Source: Streptomyces pacificus
Lineage (GTDB): Bacteria > Actinomycetota > Actinomycetes > Streptomycetales > Streptomycetaceae
Assembly (NCBI RefSeq): GCF_011766325.1
Contig: NZ_BLLG01000001.1
Coordinates: 310,001-374,000, forward strand
Reading direction: 5' to 3'
Length of the DNA stretch: 64,000 nucleotides
Under the pieces are notes generated by a model that was not told where the DNA came from, searched no databases, and saw only the letters and a list, made by a program, of their open reading frames with translations. The translations under genes and the position numbers were made by a program. Within the stretch, counting starts at the first letter, position 1. Every line of letters starts with the position of its first letter. Positions 26,786 through 37,036 of this stretch are shown piece by piece.

Positions 26786-28240
26786 GTGAAGAGCGCCGTG
26801 GAGACCCTGAACCCGACCCGGGTTCGGCTCACTGTCGAGGTGCCCTTCGAGGAGCTCAAGACCAGCCTCGACGCGGCGTACAAGAAGATCAACCAGCAGG
26901 TCACGGTCAAGGGCTTCCGCAAGGGCAAGGTCCCGGCGCGCGTCATCGACCAGAGGTTCGGCCGCGGCGCGGTGCTGGAGGAGGCCGTCAACGACGCGCT
27001 CCCGAAGTTCTACACCGACGCGGTCAACGACGCGGAGATCAACCCGCTCGGCCAGCCCGAGGTCGACATCACCGAGCTGAAGGACGGCGAGACGCTGAAC
27101 TTCACCGCCGAGGTCGATGTCCGCCCGGCCATCGAGATCCCGGACTACTCCGGCATCGAGATCGAGGTCGACGCCGTCGAGGTGTCCGACGAAGACGTCG
27201 AGAAGGCAGTCGAGCAGCTGCGTACCCGCTTCGCCTCCACCTCTCCGGTGGAGCGCGCCGCGGCCGAGGGCGATGTCGTGACGATCGACCTGGAGGCGAA
27301 GGTCGACGGCGAGGTCCTCGAGGACGGCGTCGCCGACGGCGTGCAGTACACGATCGGCTCGGGTGAGCTTCTCGACGGCATCGACGAGGCCGTCACCGGT
27401 CTGGAGGCCGGCGGCGAGGCCACCTTCACCTCGCAGCTGAAGGGCGGCTCGGCCGAGGGCAAGGACGCCGAGGTCACCGTCAAGGTCACCCAGGTCGCCG
27501 CGCGTGAGCTTCCCGAGCCGGACGACGACTTCGCGCAGATGGCCAGCGAGTTCGACACCTTCGAGGAGCTGAAGGCCGACAGCCGCAAGCGCCTGGAGAA
27601 CACGAAGCAGTACGACCAGGCCACCCAGGCCCAGGAGCGCGTGCTCGAGAAGCTCCTGGAGCTGGTCGAGGTCCCGATCCCCGAGAAGCTCCTCGAGGAC
27701 GAGATCCGCACCCGCAGGCACAACCTGGAGCACCACCAGCTCGGTCAGATGGGCCTCGACCTCGCGAAGTACCTGGAACTCCAGGGCAAGACCGAGGAGG
27801 AGTTCGACGCCGAGACCAAGGAGCAGGCGGTCAAGGGCATCAGGACCCAGTTCGTCCTCGACGAGCTGGTCTCCAAGGAGAAGCTCAGCGTCAGCCAGGA
27901 GGAGCTCACCGAGCACCTGATGCGGCGCGCCGCCTCCTCCGGCATGTCCCCCGACCAGTTCGCGCAGGCCGTGGTCGAGGGCGGCCAGGTGCCGATGCTC
28001 GTCGGCGAGGTCGCCCGCGGCAAGGCCCTTGCCACGGTCGTCGAGGCCGCCGTGGTCAAGGACACCAAGGGCGAGGTCGTCGACCTGAGCGACGACGAGG
28101 ACGAGACCACCGAGGCCACCGAGACCACCGAGGCCGCCGCGGCCACCGAGGCCGCCGCGGCCACCGAGGCCGCCGCGGCCACCGAGGCCGCCGAGGCCTC
28201 CGCCGCAGCCACCGGTGACGAGCAGAAGTCCGAGGGCTGA
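26786..28240 (+). CDS. tig: Trigger factor, ribosome-associated chaperone and peptidyl-prolyl isomerase
   Basis: 484 residues. The N-terminal ribosome-binding domain carries the signature [12 protein letters not shown] (about 46-57). The FKBP-type PPIase domain spans about 155-240 ([16 protein letters not shown] ... [16 protein letters not shown]), followed by the helical chaperone domain. The last 60 residues are a low-complexity acidic/Ala tail with a 6-residue repeat (AAAATE, three copies, an 18-bp DNA repeat near 28134-28190), longer than in E. coli. The GTG start has AAGGAG 8 nt upstream. Standing just upstream of clpP1P2-clpX is the usual bacterial order; a 42-bp palindrome separates it from clpP1. 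Confidence 0.97.
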   Translation: MKSAVETLNPTRVRLTVEVPFEELKTSLDAAYKKINQQVTVKGFRKGKVPARVIDQRFGRGAVLEEAVNDALPKFYTDAVNDAEINPLGQPEVDITELKDGETLNFTAEVDVRPAIEIPDYSGIEIEVDAVEVSDEDVEKAVEQLRTRFASTSPVERAAAEGDVVTIDLEAKVDGEVLEDGVADGVQYTIGSGELLDGIDEAVTGLEAGGEATFTSQLKGGSAEGKDAEVTVKVTQVAARELPEPDDDFAQMASEFDTFEELKADSRKRLENTKQYDQATQAQERVLEKLLELVEVPIPEKLLEDEIRTRRHNLEHHQLGQMGLDLAKYLELQGKTEEEFDAETKEQAVKGIRTQFVLDELVSKEKLSVSQEELTEHLMRRAASSGMSPDQFAQAVVEGGQVPMLVGEVARGKALATVVEAAVVKDTKGEVVDLSDDEDETTEATETTEAAAATEAAAATEAAAATEAAEASAAATGDEQKSEG

Positions 28241-28301
28241 GTCACCTGACTCCGGGAGGGCACGGGCCGGCGCGCCGGCCCCTGCCCGACGGACACCCGT
28301 A

Positions 28302-28343
28302 CGACGGGCCCTGAGCTGCGCCGGCGCAGCTCAGGGCCCGTCG
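28302..28343 (+). terminator. Perfect 42-bp palindrome, terminator of tig
   Basis: Each of 21 bases from 28302 to 28322 is matched by its complement from 28343 back to 28323 with no spacer. The RNA would fold into a stem of about 19 bp with a tiny loop. Position 62 nt after the tig stop fits a terminator. Confidence 0.85.
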
Positions 28344-28465
28344 CCGCGTCCAGCCCGGGCGGAGGCACGGTCGCGGAGCCGACCGCGCGACCCCGCAGTC
28401 CCGCAAGGGCCCCGCAAGGTCCGCCGGGCGCTGATCCACCGGGGACGACGGGGGCCCTGAGCTTG

Positions 28466-28479
28466 CGCTGCCAGCGAAC
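28466..28479 (-). promoter_or_regulatory. ClgR-binding box upstream of clpP1
   Basis: On the minus strand the site reads GTTCGCTGGCAGCG, an exact match to the ClgR pattern I remember for actinobacteria (GTTCGC-N5-GCG). It lies about 40 bp upstream of the clpP1 -10-like box, suitable for activation. Confidence 0.7.
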
Positions 28480-28517
28480 AGTTCCTGAACCGGGATGGCG
28501 CCCGCCCACCAGCGCGT

Positions 28518-28523
28518 TAGGGT
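28518..28523 (+). promoter_or_regulatory. Putative -10 box (TAGGGT) of clpP1
   Basis: TAGGGT about 40 bp downstream of the ClgR box; no good -35 is visible, as expected for an activator-dependent promoter. Predicted transcription start near 28530. Confidence 0.4.
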
Positions 28524-28630
28524 CCATGAATACGAGGGCAGGGGACTACCCGCCCGCGGGGGATCTCCCCGCCTCCAGGTTCCCAGACGCTGAGACGGCC
28601 GCAGCCGTCAGAGACGAGCAGGTGGATTAC

Positions 28631-29248
28631 GTGACGATTCTGATGCCTAACGCCGCCGGTGAGCCGTCCATCGGTGGAGGCCTCGGTGACCAGGTCTACA
28701 GCCGGCTGCTCGGCGAGCGCATCATCTTCCTGGGCCAGCAGGTGGACGACGACATCGCCAACAAGATCACGGCACAGCTCCTCCTCCTGGCCGCCGATCC
28801 GGAGAAGGACGTCTACCTGTACATCAACAGCCCCGGTGGCTCGGTGTCGGCCGGTATGGCGATCTACGACACCATGCAGTACATCCCGAACGACGTCGTC
28901 ACCATCGGCATGGGCATGGCCGCGTCGATGGGGCAGTTCCTGCTCACCGGTGGCACCGCCGGCAAGCGCTTCGCCCTGCCGCACACCGACATCCTGATGC
29001 ACCAGGGCTCGGCCGGTATCGGCGGTACCGCATCGGACATCAAGATCCAGGCCGAGTACCTGCTGCGCACCAAGCAGCGCATGGCCGAGATCACCGCCCG
29101 CCACTCCGGCCAGACCGTCGAGAGGATCATCCGCGACGGCGACCGCGACCGGTGGTTCACGGCCGAGGAGGCCAAGGACTACGGGCTCCTCGACGAGATC
29201 ATCTCCGCCGCTTCGGGCGTTCCGGGCGGCGGCGGCACCGGCGCCTGA
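28631..29248 (+). CDS. clpP1: ATP-dependent Clp protease proteolytic subunit 1
   Basis: About 205 residues, a serine peptidase subunit of the ClpP1P2 barrel that degrades unfolded or tagged proteins with ClpX/ClpC. Catalytic Ser in [11 protein letters not shown] (about 99) and His in [28 protein letters not shown] is the family stretch. GTG 28631 is chosen, with AGGTGG 6 nt upstream, because the upstream in-frame ATG sits at the predicted transcription start. It forms an operon with clpP2 (98 bp downstream). Control by ClgR is suggested by the box at 28466. Confidence 0.93.
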   Translation: MTILMPNAAGEPSIGGGLGDQVYSRLLGERIIFLGQQVDDDIANKITAQLLLLAADPEKDVYLYINSPGGSVSAGMAIYDTMQYIPNDVVTIGMGMAASMGQFLLTGGTAGKRFALPHTDILMHQGSAGIGGTASDIKIQAEYLLRTKQRMAEITARHSGQTVERIIRDGDRDRWFTAEEAKDYGLLDEIISAASGVPGGGGTGA

Positions 29249-29346
29249 GTCCGGCCGCCGGGACGCCGCCCCCGGCACCGGGACGCCGCCCCGCCCGCTC
29301 CCGAAGCCCCAGCCCACCGAACGCCACCAGGATGGTGAACACGACC

Positions 29347-30015
29347 ATGAACCAGTTCCCCGCAGCCTCCGCGAGCGGCCTCTACACCGGACCGCAGGTG
29401 GACAACCGGTACGTCGTCCCCCGCTTCGTCGAGCGCACCTCCCAGGGCGTGCGCGAGTACGACCCGTACGCCAAGCTCTTCGAGGAGCGTGTGATCTTCC
29501 TCGGGGTGCAGATCGACGACGCGTCCGCCAACGACGTCATGGCGCAGCTGCTGTGCCTGGAGTCGATGGACCCTGACCGCGACATCTCCATCTACATCAA
29601 CAGCCCCGGTGGCTCGTTCACCGCGCTGACCGCCATCTACGACACGATGCAGTTCGTGAAGCCGGACATCCAGACGGTCTGCATGGGCCAGGCGGCATCC
29701 GCCGCCGCTGTGCTGCTCGCCGCCGGCACCCCCGGCAAGCGGATGGCCCTCCCGCACGCCCGGGTGCTGATCCACCAGCCGTCCTCGCAGACGGGCCGGG
29801 AGCAGCTCTCGGACCTGGAGATCGCGGCCAACGAGATCCTCCGCATGCGCGAGCAGCTCGAGGAGATGCTGGCCAAGCACTCCTCCACGCCGATCGAGAA
29901 GGTCCGCGAGGACATCGAGCGCGACAAGATCCTCACGGCCGAGGACGCGCTGGCGTACGGCCTGGTCGACCAGATCGTGTCGACCCGCAAGAGCGCGGCC
30001 GCCGCGGCCGCCTGA
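29347..30015 (+). CDS. clpP2: ATP-dependent Clp protease proteolytic subunit 2
   Basis: 222 residues. The N-terminal region [30 protein letters not shown] precedes the ClpP fold. Catalytic Ser in [14 protein letters not shown] (about 118) and His in [12 protein letters not shown]; the end is Ala-rich. In actinobacteria ClpP1 and ClpP2 form mixed double rings, and ClpP2 normally carries the ATPase docking surface. ATG 29347 is preferred (GGTGA 8 nt upstream); an in-frame ATG at 29332 is possible. A hairpin follows at 30029-30064, before clpX. Confidence 0.95.
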   Translation: MNQFPAASASGLYTGPQVDNRYVVPRFVERTSQGVREYDPYAKLFEERVIFLGVQIDDASANDVMAQLLCLESMDPDRDISIYINSPGGSFTALTAIYDTMQFVKPDIQTVCMGQAASAAAVLLAAGTPGKRMALPHARVLIHQPSSQTGREQLSDLEIAANEILRMREQLEEMLAKHSSTPIEKVREDIERDKILTAEDALAYGLVDQIVSTRKSAAAAAA

Positions 30016-30028
30016 CGTGCGGCCTGTC

Positions 30029-30064
30029 CTTGGCGCGGTACACGTCGATGTGAACCGCGCCAAG
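30029..30064 (+). terminator. Hairpin between clpP2 and clpX
   Basis: An 11-bp perfect stem (CTTGGCGCGGT at 30029-30039 with its complement at 30054-30064) and a 14-nt loop, 14 nt after the clpP2 stop. It likely ends or attenuates the clpP1P2 transcript before clpX. Confidence 0.7.
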
Positions 30065-30158
30065 GGGGGCCCGAACCGGGGGCCCGGCAAGGTACCGTCG
30101 GATATGAGGCACCAGGAGCCGCTGAACCAAGCGCTCCCAGGCGAAGGGGAAGCACCTC

Positions 30159-31436
30159 GTGGCACGCATCGGTGATGGCGGCGACCTGCTCAAGTGCTCG
30201 TTCTGCGGAAAGAGCCAGAAGCAGGTGAAGAAGCTCATCGCAGGCCCCGGGGTGTACATCTGCGACGAGTGCATCGACCTCTGCAACGAGATCATCGAGG
30301 AGGAGCTCACCGAGAGCTCCGAGGTGCGGTGGGAGGAACTCCCCAAGCCGCGCGAGATCTACGAGTTCCTCGAGGGGTACGTCGTCGGGCAGGAGCCCGC
30401 GAAGAAGGCCCTCTCGGTCGCGGTGTACAACCACTACAAGCGCGTCCAGGCCGGTGAGAACGGCCAGGGCCGGGACGACGCCATCGAACTCGCGAAGTCC
30501 AACATCCTGCTGCTGGGCCCCACGGGTTCGGGCAAGACGCTGCTCGCCCAGACCCTGGCGCGGATGCTCAACGTGCCGTTCGCCATCGCCGACGCCACGG
30601 CCCTGACCGAGGCCGGGTACGTGGGCGAGGACGTCGAGAACATCCTGCTGAAGCTGATCCAGGCCGCCGACTACGACGTCAAGAAGGCCGAGACCGGGAT
30701 CATCTATATCGACGAGATCGACAAGGTCGCCCGTAAGAGCGAAAACCCGTCGATCACCCGGGACGTGTCGGGCGAGGGCGTCCAGCAGGCCCTGCTGAAG
30801 ATCCTGGAGGGCACGACGGCCTCCGTCCCCCCGCAGGGCGGACGGAAGCACCCGCACCAGGAGTTCATCCAGATCGACACCACGAACGTGCTGTTCATCG
30901 TGGGCGGTGCGTTCGCGGGGCTGGAGAAGATCATCGAGTCCCGGGCGGGGGCCAAGGGCATCGGCTTCGGCGCGACGATCCGCTCCAAGCGAGAGATCGA
31001 CGCCAGCGACCAGTTCCAGGAGGTCATGCCCGAGGACCTGGTGAAGTTCGGGATGATCCCCGAGTTCATCGGCCGCCTGCCGGTCATCACCTCGGTCCAC
31101 AACCTGGACCGCGAGGCCCTGCTGAAGATCCTGGTGGAGCCGCGCAACGCGCTGGTGAAGCAGTACCAGCGCCTCTTCGAACTCGACGGAGTGGAGCTGG
31201 ACTTCGACCGCCCCGCCCTCGAGGCCATCGCCGACCAGGCCATCCTTCGCGGCACGGGCGCGCGCGGGCTGCGCGCCATCATGGAGGAGGTCCTGATGTC
31301 GGTGATGTACGAGGTGCCGTCCCGCAAGGACGTCGCCCGCGTCGTGATCACGGCGGACGTCGTCCACAACAACGTCAACCCGACGCTGGTACCGCGGATC
31401 GTGAAGAACGACGGCCGTCACGAGAAGAGCGCGTAG
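30159..31436 (+). CDS. clpX: ATP-dependent Clp protease ATP-binding subunit ClpX
   Basis: A 425-residue AAA+ unfoldase that feeds substrates to ClpP1P2. The N-terminal zinc-binding domain has CSFCGKSQ and CDECIDLC (four Cys). Then Walker A GPTGSGKT (about 129), pore loop GYVGED, Walker [10 protein letters not shown] and sensor/arginine motifs near GRLPV and GARGLRA. GTG start with a purine-rich AGGCGAAGGGGAAG upstream. Separated from clpP2 by 143 bp containing a hairpin, so it may be partly independent. Confidence 0.97.
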   Translation: MARIGDGGDLLKCSFCGKSQKQVKKLIAGPGVYICDECIDLCNEIIEEELTESSEVRWEELPKPREIYEFLEGYVVGQEPAKKALSVAVYNHYKRVQAGENGQGRDDAIELAKSNILLLGPTGSGKTLLAQTLARMLNVPFAIADATALTEAGYVGEDVENILLKLIQAADYDVKKAETGIIYIDEIDKVARKSENPSITRDVSGEGVQQALLKILEGTTASVPPQGGRKHPHQEFIQIDTTNVLFIVGGAFAGLEKIIESRAGAKGIGFGATIRSKREIDASDQFQEVMPEDLVKFGMIPEFIGRLPVITSVHNLDREALLKILVEPRNALVKQYQRLFELDGVELDFDRPALEAIADQAILRGTGARGLRAIMEEVLMSVMYEVPSRKDVARVVITADVVHNNVNPTLVPRIVKNDGRHEKSA

Positions 31437-31444
31437 CGCGGTAC

Positions 31445-31477
31445 GCGGGGGGCCGGTTCACCGAACCGTCCCCCCGC
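31445..31477. terminator. Terminator between clpX and the convergent membrane protein gene
   Basis: An 8-bp outer stem (GCGGGGGG with CCCCCCGC) and a 6-bp inner stem (CGGTTC with GAACCG), separated by one mismatch, with a 3-nt loop. It starts 9 nt after the clpX stop. Confidence 0.75.
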
Positions 31478-31602
31478 CCCCGCGGTCGGAACGCCCTCTG
31501 CGCTGGTCCCGCTGCTGCTGCGCGGGAAGTCACCGGGCCCGGTGGCCCCGGCCCCGGGCACGCGGGCCGGTCACGCCCTGCACCACGGGCGCCGGGGCGT
31601 AA

Positions 31603-32550
31603 TCAGACCCTTGTGCGCGAGGTGCCGTACAGCTCGGCCGTCAGCTCGGCCACCTCGCTCTGCGGCACGGCCCTGCCTCCGCCGCCCAGGACCTGGGACA
31701 GGTCGACCACGTTCACCCCGGCGATCGTGCTGAAGTCGGCCCAGGCGCACATGGGCACCTCGAACGCCTTCGCGCCCAGGCCCGCCGAGGCGGCGTCGCC
31801 CGTGGGGGTGAGCCTGGCCGTCCGGCACTTCATCAGGGCGCCTTCGAAGCCCGCGGGCTCGACGTCGGAGGCCTCGCCGACGAACTCGATGCGCACATCG
31901 GCGGAGCCGTCCCCGCCGCTCTCCTCCAGCTTGCGGAACCAGCCGTCGAGCGCCTTCTCCGGGTCGTCGATCTCGCCCCAGAGGCCGGTCAGGCTCAGCG
32001 CCCTGCCGGTCAGCGGCTGCTCGGGGTCCCCCGACGTGTAGTTGGCGCCCGCCTGCCGGGCGCCCTCGATGCCGAGGAGGGCCTCGGCCTCCGACTTCTC
32101 CTTCGCGGAGAGCCCGTCGGTGCTGTCCCTCTCCTTCTTGAACTCCCCGGCCGACGCCGCGGGCGTCAGCCGGTAGCCCTTCGTGTCCGCCGCGACACCG
32201 GAGCCGGACCCGCCCGACGTGAGCCACCAGGTGCCGCCCGCGACCACCGCGAGGGCGGCGACCGCGCCACCCGCGACCAGCGCCTTCCTCCGGCCGCCGG
32301 TTCGTGCCGCGGGCGGGGGCGGGTAGGCGCCGGGGCCCGCGCCGCCCTGGGGCTGCGGGCCGTACGGTCCGGGCTGCGGGGCCTGCGGGTGGCCGTAGCC
32401 GTGGCCCGGCTGCGGCGGGGGGAAACCCCCCGGCTGCCGGGGCGGTCCGTATCCGGGCTGCGGCGCCCCGTGCGGCCCCTGGGGCGGCGGGTCGTACGGT
32501 CCGGGCTGCCGGGGCTGACCGCCGTACGGGCCCGGCTCGTTGTGGCTCAT
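31603..32550 (-). CDS. Membrane-anchored protein with Pro/Gly-rich cytoplasmic head, function unknown
   Basis: 315 residues. The first 85 are extremely rich in Pro, Gly, Gln and Tyr (PQPGYGPPRQPGGF-like), as in many actinobacterial membrane proteins. One TM helix follows (RKALVAGGAVAALAVVAGG), then a soluble extracytoplasmic domain of about 200 residues with KGYRLTPAASAGEFKKERD and two Cys (MKCRTARL, VPMCAWAD) that could form a disulphide. No lipobox. ATG 32550 is chosen over an upstream ATG at 32592. Divergent from valS. I do not recognise the extracellular domain. Confidence 0.75.
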   Translation of the reverse strand: MSHNEPGPYGGQPRQPGPYDPPPQGPHGAPQPGYGPPRQPGGFPPPQPGHGYGHPQAPQPGPYGPQPQGGAGPGAYPPPPAARTGGRRKALVAGGAVAALAVVAGGTWWLTSGGSGSGVAADTKGYRLTPAASAGEFKKERDSTDGLSAKEKSEAEALLGIEGARQAGANYTSGDPEQPLTGRALSLTGLWGEIDDPEKALDGWFRKLEESGGDGSADVRIEFVGEASDVEPAGFEGALMKCRTARLTPTGDAASAGLGAKAFEVPMCAWADFSTIAGVNVVDLSQVLGGGGRAVPQSEVAELTAELYGTSRTRV

Positions 32551-32678
32551 TCCTGGGTTCCCCCTCCAGAGATGCTCGTGCGCTCCCGACATCCTGGCGG
32601 AACGGGCCCGGCTCCGTGACCACCGGGGCCCGTACCGTTACCGAACCTTCCCGTTTCGGAACGGGACCGCGACCCCTC

Positions 32679-32684
32679 TAAACT
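32679..32684 (+). promoter_or_regulatory. -10 box (TAAACT) of a leaderless valS promoter
   Basis: TAAACT ends 7 nt before the valS GTG and there is no Shine-Dalgarno site between. Transcription would start at or next to the start codon. Confidence 0.45.
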
Positions 32685-32691
32685 GTGGCCC

Positions 32692-35340
32692 GTGACCGAG
32701 AACACTCAGCAGCAGCCAGTCAGCACCCCCGAACTGCCGACCCAGTACGCGCCGGCCGAGGTGGAGGGGAAGCTGTACGAGCGCTGGGTAGAGCGCGGTT
32801 ACTTCGAGGCGGACGCGCAGAGCGGCAAGCCCCCGTACACGGTCGTCATCCCGCCGCCCAACGTCACCGGCAGCCTCCACCTGGGCCACGCCTTCGAGCA
32901 CACGCTGATCGACGCCCTCACCCGCCGCAAGCGGATGCAGGGCCACGAGACGCTGTGGCAGCCCGGCATGGACCACGCGGGCATCGCCACGCAGAACGTC
33001 GTCGAGCGCGAGCTGGCCAAGGAGGGCAAGTCCCGCCACGACCTCGGCCGTGAGGCGTTCACCGAGCGCGTCTGGCGGTGGAAGGCCGAGTCCGGAGGGC
33101 AGATCTCCGGTCAGATGAGGCGCCTCGGCGACGGCGTCGCCTGGTCCCGTGAGCGCTTCACCATGGACGAGGGCCTGTCCAGGGCCGTCCAGACCATCTT
33201 CAAGCGGCTCTACGACGACGAGCTGATCTACCGCGCCGAGCGCATCATCAACTGGTGCCCGCGCTGTCTGACGGCCATCTCCGACATCGAGGTCGAGTAC
33301 CAGGACGACGACGGCGAGCTGGTCTCGATCCGCTACGGCGAGGGCGACGAGGCGATCGTCGTCGCGACCACCCGCGCCGAGACGATGCTCGGTGACACGG
33401 CCGTCGCGGTCCATCCCGAGGACGGGCGCTACCGGCACCTCGTCGGCCGCGAGATCGAGCTGCCGCTCACCGGCCGCCGCATCCCGGTCGTCGCCGACGA
33501 GCACGTCGACCCCGGGTTCGGCACCGGCGCCGTCAAGGTGACGCCCGCCCATGACCCGAACGACTTCGAGATCGGCCGCCGCCACGGACTGCCGAACCTC
33601 GCCGTCATGGACGAGCGCGCGGTCATCACCGCGCACGGCCCCTTCCAGGGCCTGGACCGCCTGGAGGCCCGCTCCGCCATCGTCGCCGCGCTGCGCGCCG
33701 AGGGCCGGATCGTCGCCGAGAAGCGCCCGTACACGCACTCCGTCGGCCACTGCTCGCGCTGCAAGACCACCATCGAGCCGCGGCTGTCCCTGCAGTGGTG
33801 GGTCAAGGTCGGCCCGCTGGCGAAGGCGGCCGGTGACGCCGTCCGCGACGGCAGGGTCAGGATCCACCCGCAGGAGATGGAGAAGCGGTACTTCGACTGG
33901 GTCGACAACCTCCACGACTGGTGCATCTCACGCCAGCTGTGGTGGGGCCACCGCATCCCGGTCTGGTACGGCCCGGACGGCGAGGTCGTCTGCGTCGGTC
34001 CCGACGAGGAGCCCCCGTCCGGGGAGGGCTGGCACCAGGAGACCGACGTCCTGGACACCTGGTTCTCCTCCGGGCTGTGGCCCTTCTCCACCCTGGGCTG
34101 GCCGGAGCGGACCGAGAGCCTGGCGAAGTTCTATCCGAACTCCGTCCTGGTCACCGGCTATGACATCCTCTTCTTCTGGGTCGCCCGGATGATGATGTTC
34201 GGCCTGTACGCGATGGACGGCACCCCTCCGTTCCACACCATCGCCCTGCACGGCATGGTCCGCGACCAGTTCGGCAAGAAGATGTCGAAGTCCTTCGGCA
34301 ACGCGGTCAACCCGCTGGACTGGATGGAGACGTACGGCTCCGACGCGCTGCGCTTCACGCTCGCCCGCGGTGCCAACCCCGGCGTCGACGTCCCGATCGG
34401 CGAGGACTGGGTCCAGGGCTCGCGCAACTTCGCCAACAAGATCTGGAACGCGACCCGCTTCGCGCTGATGAACGGCGCCACGGTCGAGGGCCCGATGCCG
34501 GCGCACGAGCGGCTGTCGGCGGCGGACCGCTGGATCCTCTCGCGGCTGAACGCGGTGGTCGCCGAGGTCGACGCGTACTACGACGACTACCAGTTCGCGA
34601 AGCTGTCGGACACCCTCTTCCACTTCGCCTGGGACGAGGTCTTCGACTGGTACGTCGAGCTCTCCAAGACCACGTTCCTGGCCGGCGGCGAGCCCGCGAA
34701 GGTGTCAGCCCGGGTGCTCGGCGAGGTCCTCGACGTCACGCTGCGGCTGCTGCACCCGGTGGTCCCGTTCGTCACCGAGACGCTGTGGACCGCGCTCACG
34801 GGCGGCGAGTCGGTCGTCGTCGCCGACTGGCCCGGGGCGGTGGCCGTGCCCGGAGCCGAAGCCCCCGGGGGCTTCCGCGACGCCGCCGCCGAGCGGGAGA
34901 TCGAGCTCGTCCGCCGCGTCGTCACCGAGGTCCGACGGTTCCGCTCCGACCAGGGCCTGCAACCCGGCCAGAAGGTCCCGGCCCGGCTGACGCTGGGCGG
35001 CACGGCCCTCGCTCCCCACGAGGGCGCGATCCGGCAGCTGCTCCGGCTGCAGCCGGAGGGCGACTCCTTCCACGCCACGGCCACGCTGCCGGTCGCGGGC
35101 GCCGAGGTCGCGTTGGACCTCTCCGGAGCGATCGACGTGGACGCGGAGCGCAGGCGCCTGGCCAAGGACCTCGCGGCAGCCGAGAAGGAGAAGGCCCAGG
35201 CGACCGCGAAGCTCGGCAACGAGGCGTTCCTCGCCAAGGCGCCCGACGACGTCGTGGACAAGATCCGCGGACGGCTGGCCAGGGCCGAGGAGGCCGTCGA
35301 GCGCATCGGCATCCAGCTCGCGAACCTGCCCCGGGGCTGA
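32692..35340 (+). CDS. valS: Valyl-tRNA synthetase
   Basis: An 882-residue class I synthetase that charges tRNA-Val. The HIGH motif is HLGHAFEHT (after PPPNVTGS), the CP1 editing domain is about residues 200-400, and the KMSKS motif is [16 protein letters not shown] (about 530). An anticodon-binding helical domain and a C-terminal coiled coil (about 820-882, [16 protein letters not shown] ... [15 protein letters not shown]) complete it. GTG start without a ribosome binding site; the TANNNT box 7 nt upstream suggests a leaderless message. Followed by folC after 177 bp; no T-box is visible in the short upstream gap. Confidence 0.97.
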   Translation: MTENTQQQPVSTPELPTQYAPAEVEGKLYERWVERGYFEADAQSGKPPYTVVIPPPNVTGSLHLGHAFEHTLIDALTRRKRMQGHETLWQPGMDHAGIATQNVVERELAKEGKSRHDLGREAFTERVWRWKAESGGQISGQMRRLGDGVAWSRERFTMDEGLSRAVQTIFKRLYDDELIYRAERIINWCPRCLTAISDIEVEYQDDDGELVSIRYGEGDEAIVVATTRAETMLGDTAVAVHPEDGRYRHLVGREIELPLTGRRIPVVADEHVDPGFGTGAVKVTPAHDPNDFEIGRRHGLPNLAVMDERAVITAHGPFQGLDRLEARSAIVAALRAEGRIVAEKRPYTHSVGHCSRCKTTIEPRLSLQWWVKVGPLAKAAGDAVRDGRVRIHPQEMEKRYFDWVDNLHDWCISRQLWWGHRIPVWYGPDGEVVCVGPDEEPPSGEGWHQETDVLDTWFSSGLWPFSTLGWPERTESLAKFYPNSVLVTGYDILFFWVARMMMFGLYAMDGTPPFHTIALHGMVRDQFGKKMSKSFGNAVNPLDWMETYGSDALRFTLARGANPGVDVPIGEDWVQGSRNFANKIWNATRFALMNGATVEGPMPAHERLSAADRWILSRLNAVVAEVDAYYDDYQFAKLSDTLFHFAWDEVFDWYVELSKTTFLAGGEPAKVSARVLGEVLDVTLRLLHPVVPFVTETLWTALTGGESVVVADWPGAVAVPGAEAPGGFRDAAAEREIELVRRVVTEVRRFRSDQGLQPGQKVPARLTLGGTALAPHEGAIRQLLRLQPEGDSFHATATLPVAGAEVALDLSGAIDVDAERRRLAKDLAAAEKEKAQATAKLGNEAFLAKAPDDVVDKIRGRLARAEEAVERIGIQLANLPRG

Positions 35341-35504
35341 TCCGCGGCGGCCGCCGCACCGTGCGAGGCCTCCGGAGCCCGGCGGGTCCGACCGGCCGGG
35401 GGCCGCGGCTTCGCACGCGGCTCCGGGCGGCGCCCGGACCTGGCACGGACCTGCCCCGGACCTGGCACGGACCGGCCGTCGGTCCGGGTGTCGGCGGCGC
35501 TCCG

Positions 35505-35510
35505 TAGACT
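35505..35510 (+). promoter_or_regulatory. -10 box (TAGACT) of a leaderless folC promoter
   Basis: TAGACT ends 7 nt before the folC GTG, the same arrangement as at valS. No ribosome binding site lies between. Confidence 0.45.
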
Positions 35511-35517
35511 GTCGGTC

Positions 35518-37032
35518 GTGAGCGACCAGCAGCCAGAACCCTTCGACGCAACCGGCGACGAGTTCGACGCGATCGTCGACGCCGAGACCGACCGCGACCC
35601 CGATCTGGCGGTGATCGAGGCCGGGAGCCGCACACTGCGCACCCAGGCCGGGCCGCCGCGGGGCGACCAGGTGCCGGGGCGGCCCGCCGACCCGGAGGTG
35701 GACAAGGCGCTCGGCGAGGTCGAGCAGGAGCTGGCCGGCCGCTGGGGCGAGACCAAGCTGGAGCCGTCCGTCAGCCGGATCACCGCACTGATGGACGTGC
35801 TGGGGGAGCCCCAGCGCGCCTACCCGTCGATCCACATCACGGGCACCAACGGCAAGACCTCCACCGCCCGCATGATCGAGGCGCTGCTGAGCGCCTTCGA
35901 GCTGCGCACCGGCCGGTACACCTCGCCTCACGTCCAGTCGGTCACCGAGCGGATCAGCCTGGACGGCGCCCCGATCGGCCCCGAGCGGTTCATCGCCACG
36001 TACCAGGACGTCAAGCCGTACGTGGACATGGTCGACGCCGCCCAGGAGCACCGGCTCTCCTTCTTCGAGGTGCTCACCGGCATGGCCTACGCCGCCTTCG
36101 CCGACGCACCGGTGGACGTGGCCGTCGTCGAGGTCGGCATGGGCGGCAGCTGGGACGCGACGAACGTCATCGACGGTTCGGTCGCGGTGGTCACCCCCAT
36201 CGACCTGGACCACACCGACCGGCTGGGCACCACCGCGGCCGAGATCGCCGGAGAGAAGGCCGGGATCATCAAGCAGGGCGCGGCGGTGATCCTGGCGCAG
36301 CAGCCGGTGGACGCCGCCCAGGTGATGCTGAAGCGGGCCGTCGAGGTGGACGCGACGGTGGCCCGCGAGGGCATGGAGTTCGGGGTGGTGTCACGGGAGG
36401 TCGCCGTCGGCGGGCAGCTGCTGACCCTGCGCGGCCTCGGCGGCGAGTACGGCGAGGTCTTCCTGCCGCTGCATGGCGCCCACCAGGCGCACAACGCGGC
36501 GGTGGCGCTGGCGGCGGTCGAGGCGTTCTTCGGCATCGGCGCGGAGCACGCGCGGACGCTGGACGCGGAGACGGTCCGTTCCGCGTTCGCCTCGGTGGTG
36601 TCGCCGGGCCGGCTGGAGGTCGTGCGGCGCAGCCCGACCGTCGTCCTGGACGCCGCGCACAACCCGGCCGGTGCCCGGGCGGCCGCGGAGGGGGTCACCG
36701 AGTCGTTCGGCTTCTCGCGGCTGGTGGGAGTCGTGGGCGCGAGTGCCGGCAAGGACGTGAAGGCGGTGCTGGAGGCCTTCGAGCCGATCTTCACCGAGAT
36801 CGTCGTCACCCAGAACTCCAGCCATCGGGCGATGGACGCCGACGAGCTTGCGGCGGTCGCCGTGGAGGTGTTCGGCGACGAGCGGGTGGTCGTCGAGCCC
36901 CGCCTCGACGACGCCCTGGAAGCGGCGATCACACTCGCCGAGGAGGAGGCGGAGTACGCCGGCGCCGGCGTCCTGGTGACCGGCTCCGTGATCACGGTCG
37001 GCGAGGCCCGGCTGCTGCTGGGAAGGGGCTGA
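35518..37032 (+). CDS. folC: Folylpolyglutamate synthase / dihydrofolate synthase
   Basis: 504 residues. Adds glutamate to dihydropteroate and to folates. The Mur-ligase-like ATPase shows the P-loop ITGTNGKTSTARM (about 108), GRYTSPHVQSVTERI, the Mg-binding VVEVGMGGSWDATN and the C-terminal DAAHNPAGARAAAEG. The first 65 residues form an acidic, Pro-rich extension (DATGDEFDAIVDAETDRDPD) not present in E. coli FolC. The GTG start follows a TAGACT box by 7 nt. The downstream DUF4233 gene begins 4 nt after the stop, so they form an operon. Confidence 0.96.
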   Translation: MSDQQPEPFDATGDEFDAIVDAETDRDPDLAVIEAGSRTLRTQAGPPRGDQVPGRPADPEVDKALGEVEQELAGRWGETKLEPSVSRITALMDVLGEPQRAYPSIHITGTNGKTSTARMIEALLSAFELRTGRYTSPHVQSVTERISLDGAPIGPERFIATYQDVKPYVDMVDAAQEHRLSFFEVLTGMAYAAFADAPVDVAVVEVGMGGSWDATNVIDGSVAVVTPIDLDHTDRLGTTAAEIAGEKAGIIKQGAAVILAQQPVDAAQVMLKRAVEVDATVAREGMEFGVVSREVAVGGQLLTLRGLGGEYGEVFLPLHGAHQAHNAAVALAAVEAFFGIGAEHARTLDAETVRSAFASVVSPGRLEVVRRSPTVVLDAAHNPAGARAAAEGVTESFGFSRLVGVVGASAGKDVKAVLEAFEPIFTEIVVTQNSSHRAMDADELAAVAVEVFGDERVVVEPRLDDALEAAITLAEEEAEYAGAGVLVTGSVITVGEARLLLGRG

Positions 37033-37036
37033 GTCC

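Larger units (their letters stand above)
28241..28630. other. tig-clpP1 intergenic region with terminator and clpP1 control region
   Basis: Holds the tig terminator palindrome (28302-28343), a ClgR-type box (28466-28479), a -10-like TAGGGT (28518-28523) and a presumed leader of about 100 nt for clpP1. An ATG at 28526 is in frame with clpP1, but it is only 2 nt after the -10-like box and followed by codons with atypical third positions (AGG, AGA, AAT), so it is not taken as the start. Confidence 0.55.

Noticed and set aside
28526-28630. Upstream ATG start for clpP1 giving a 35-residue extension
   Set aside because: It lies 2 nt after a -10-like box, the codons have atypical third positions, and the GTG at 28631 has a good ribosome binding site.
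32600-32691. T-box riboswitch upstream of valS
   Set aside because: The space before the GTG is too short and lacks the T-box sequence; the promoter layout looks leaderless.
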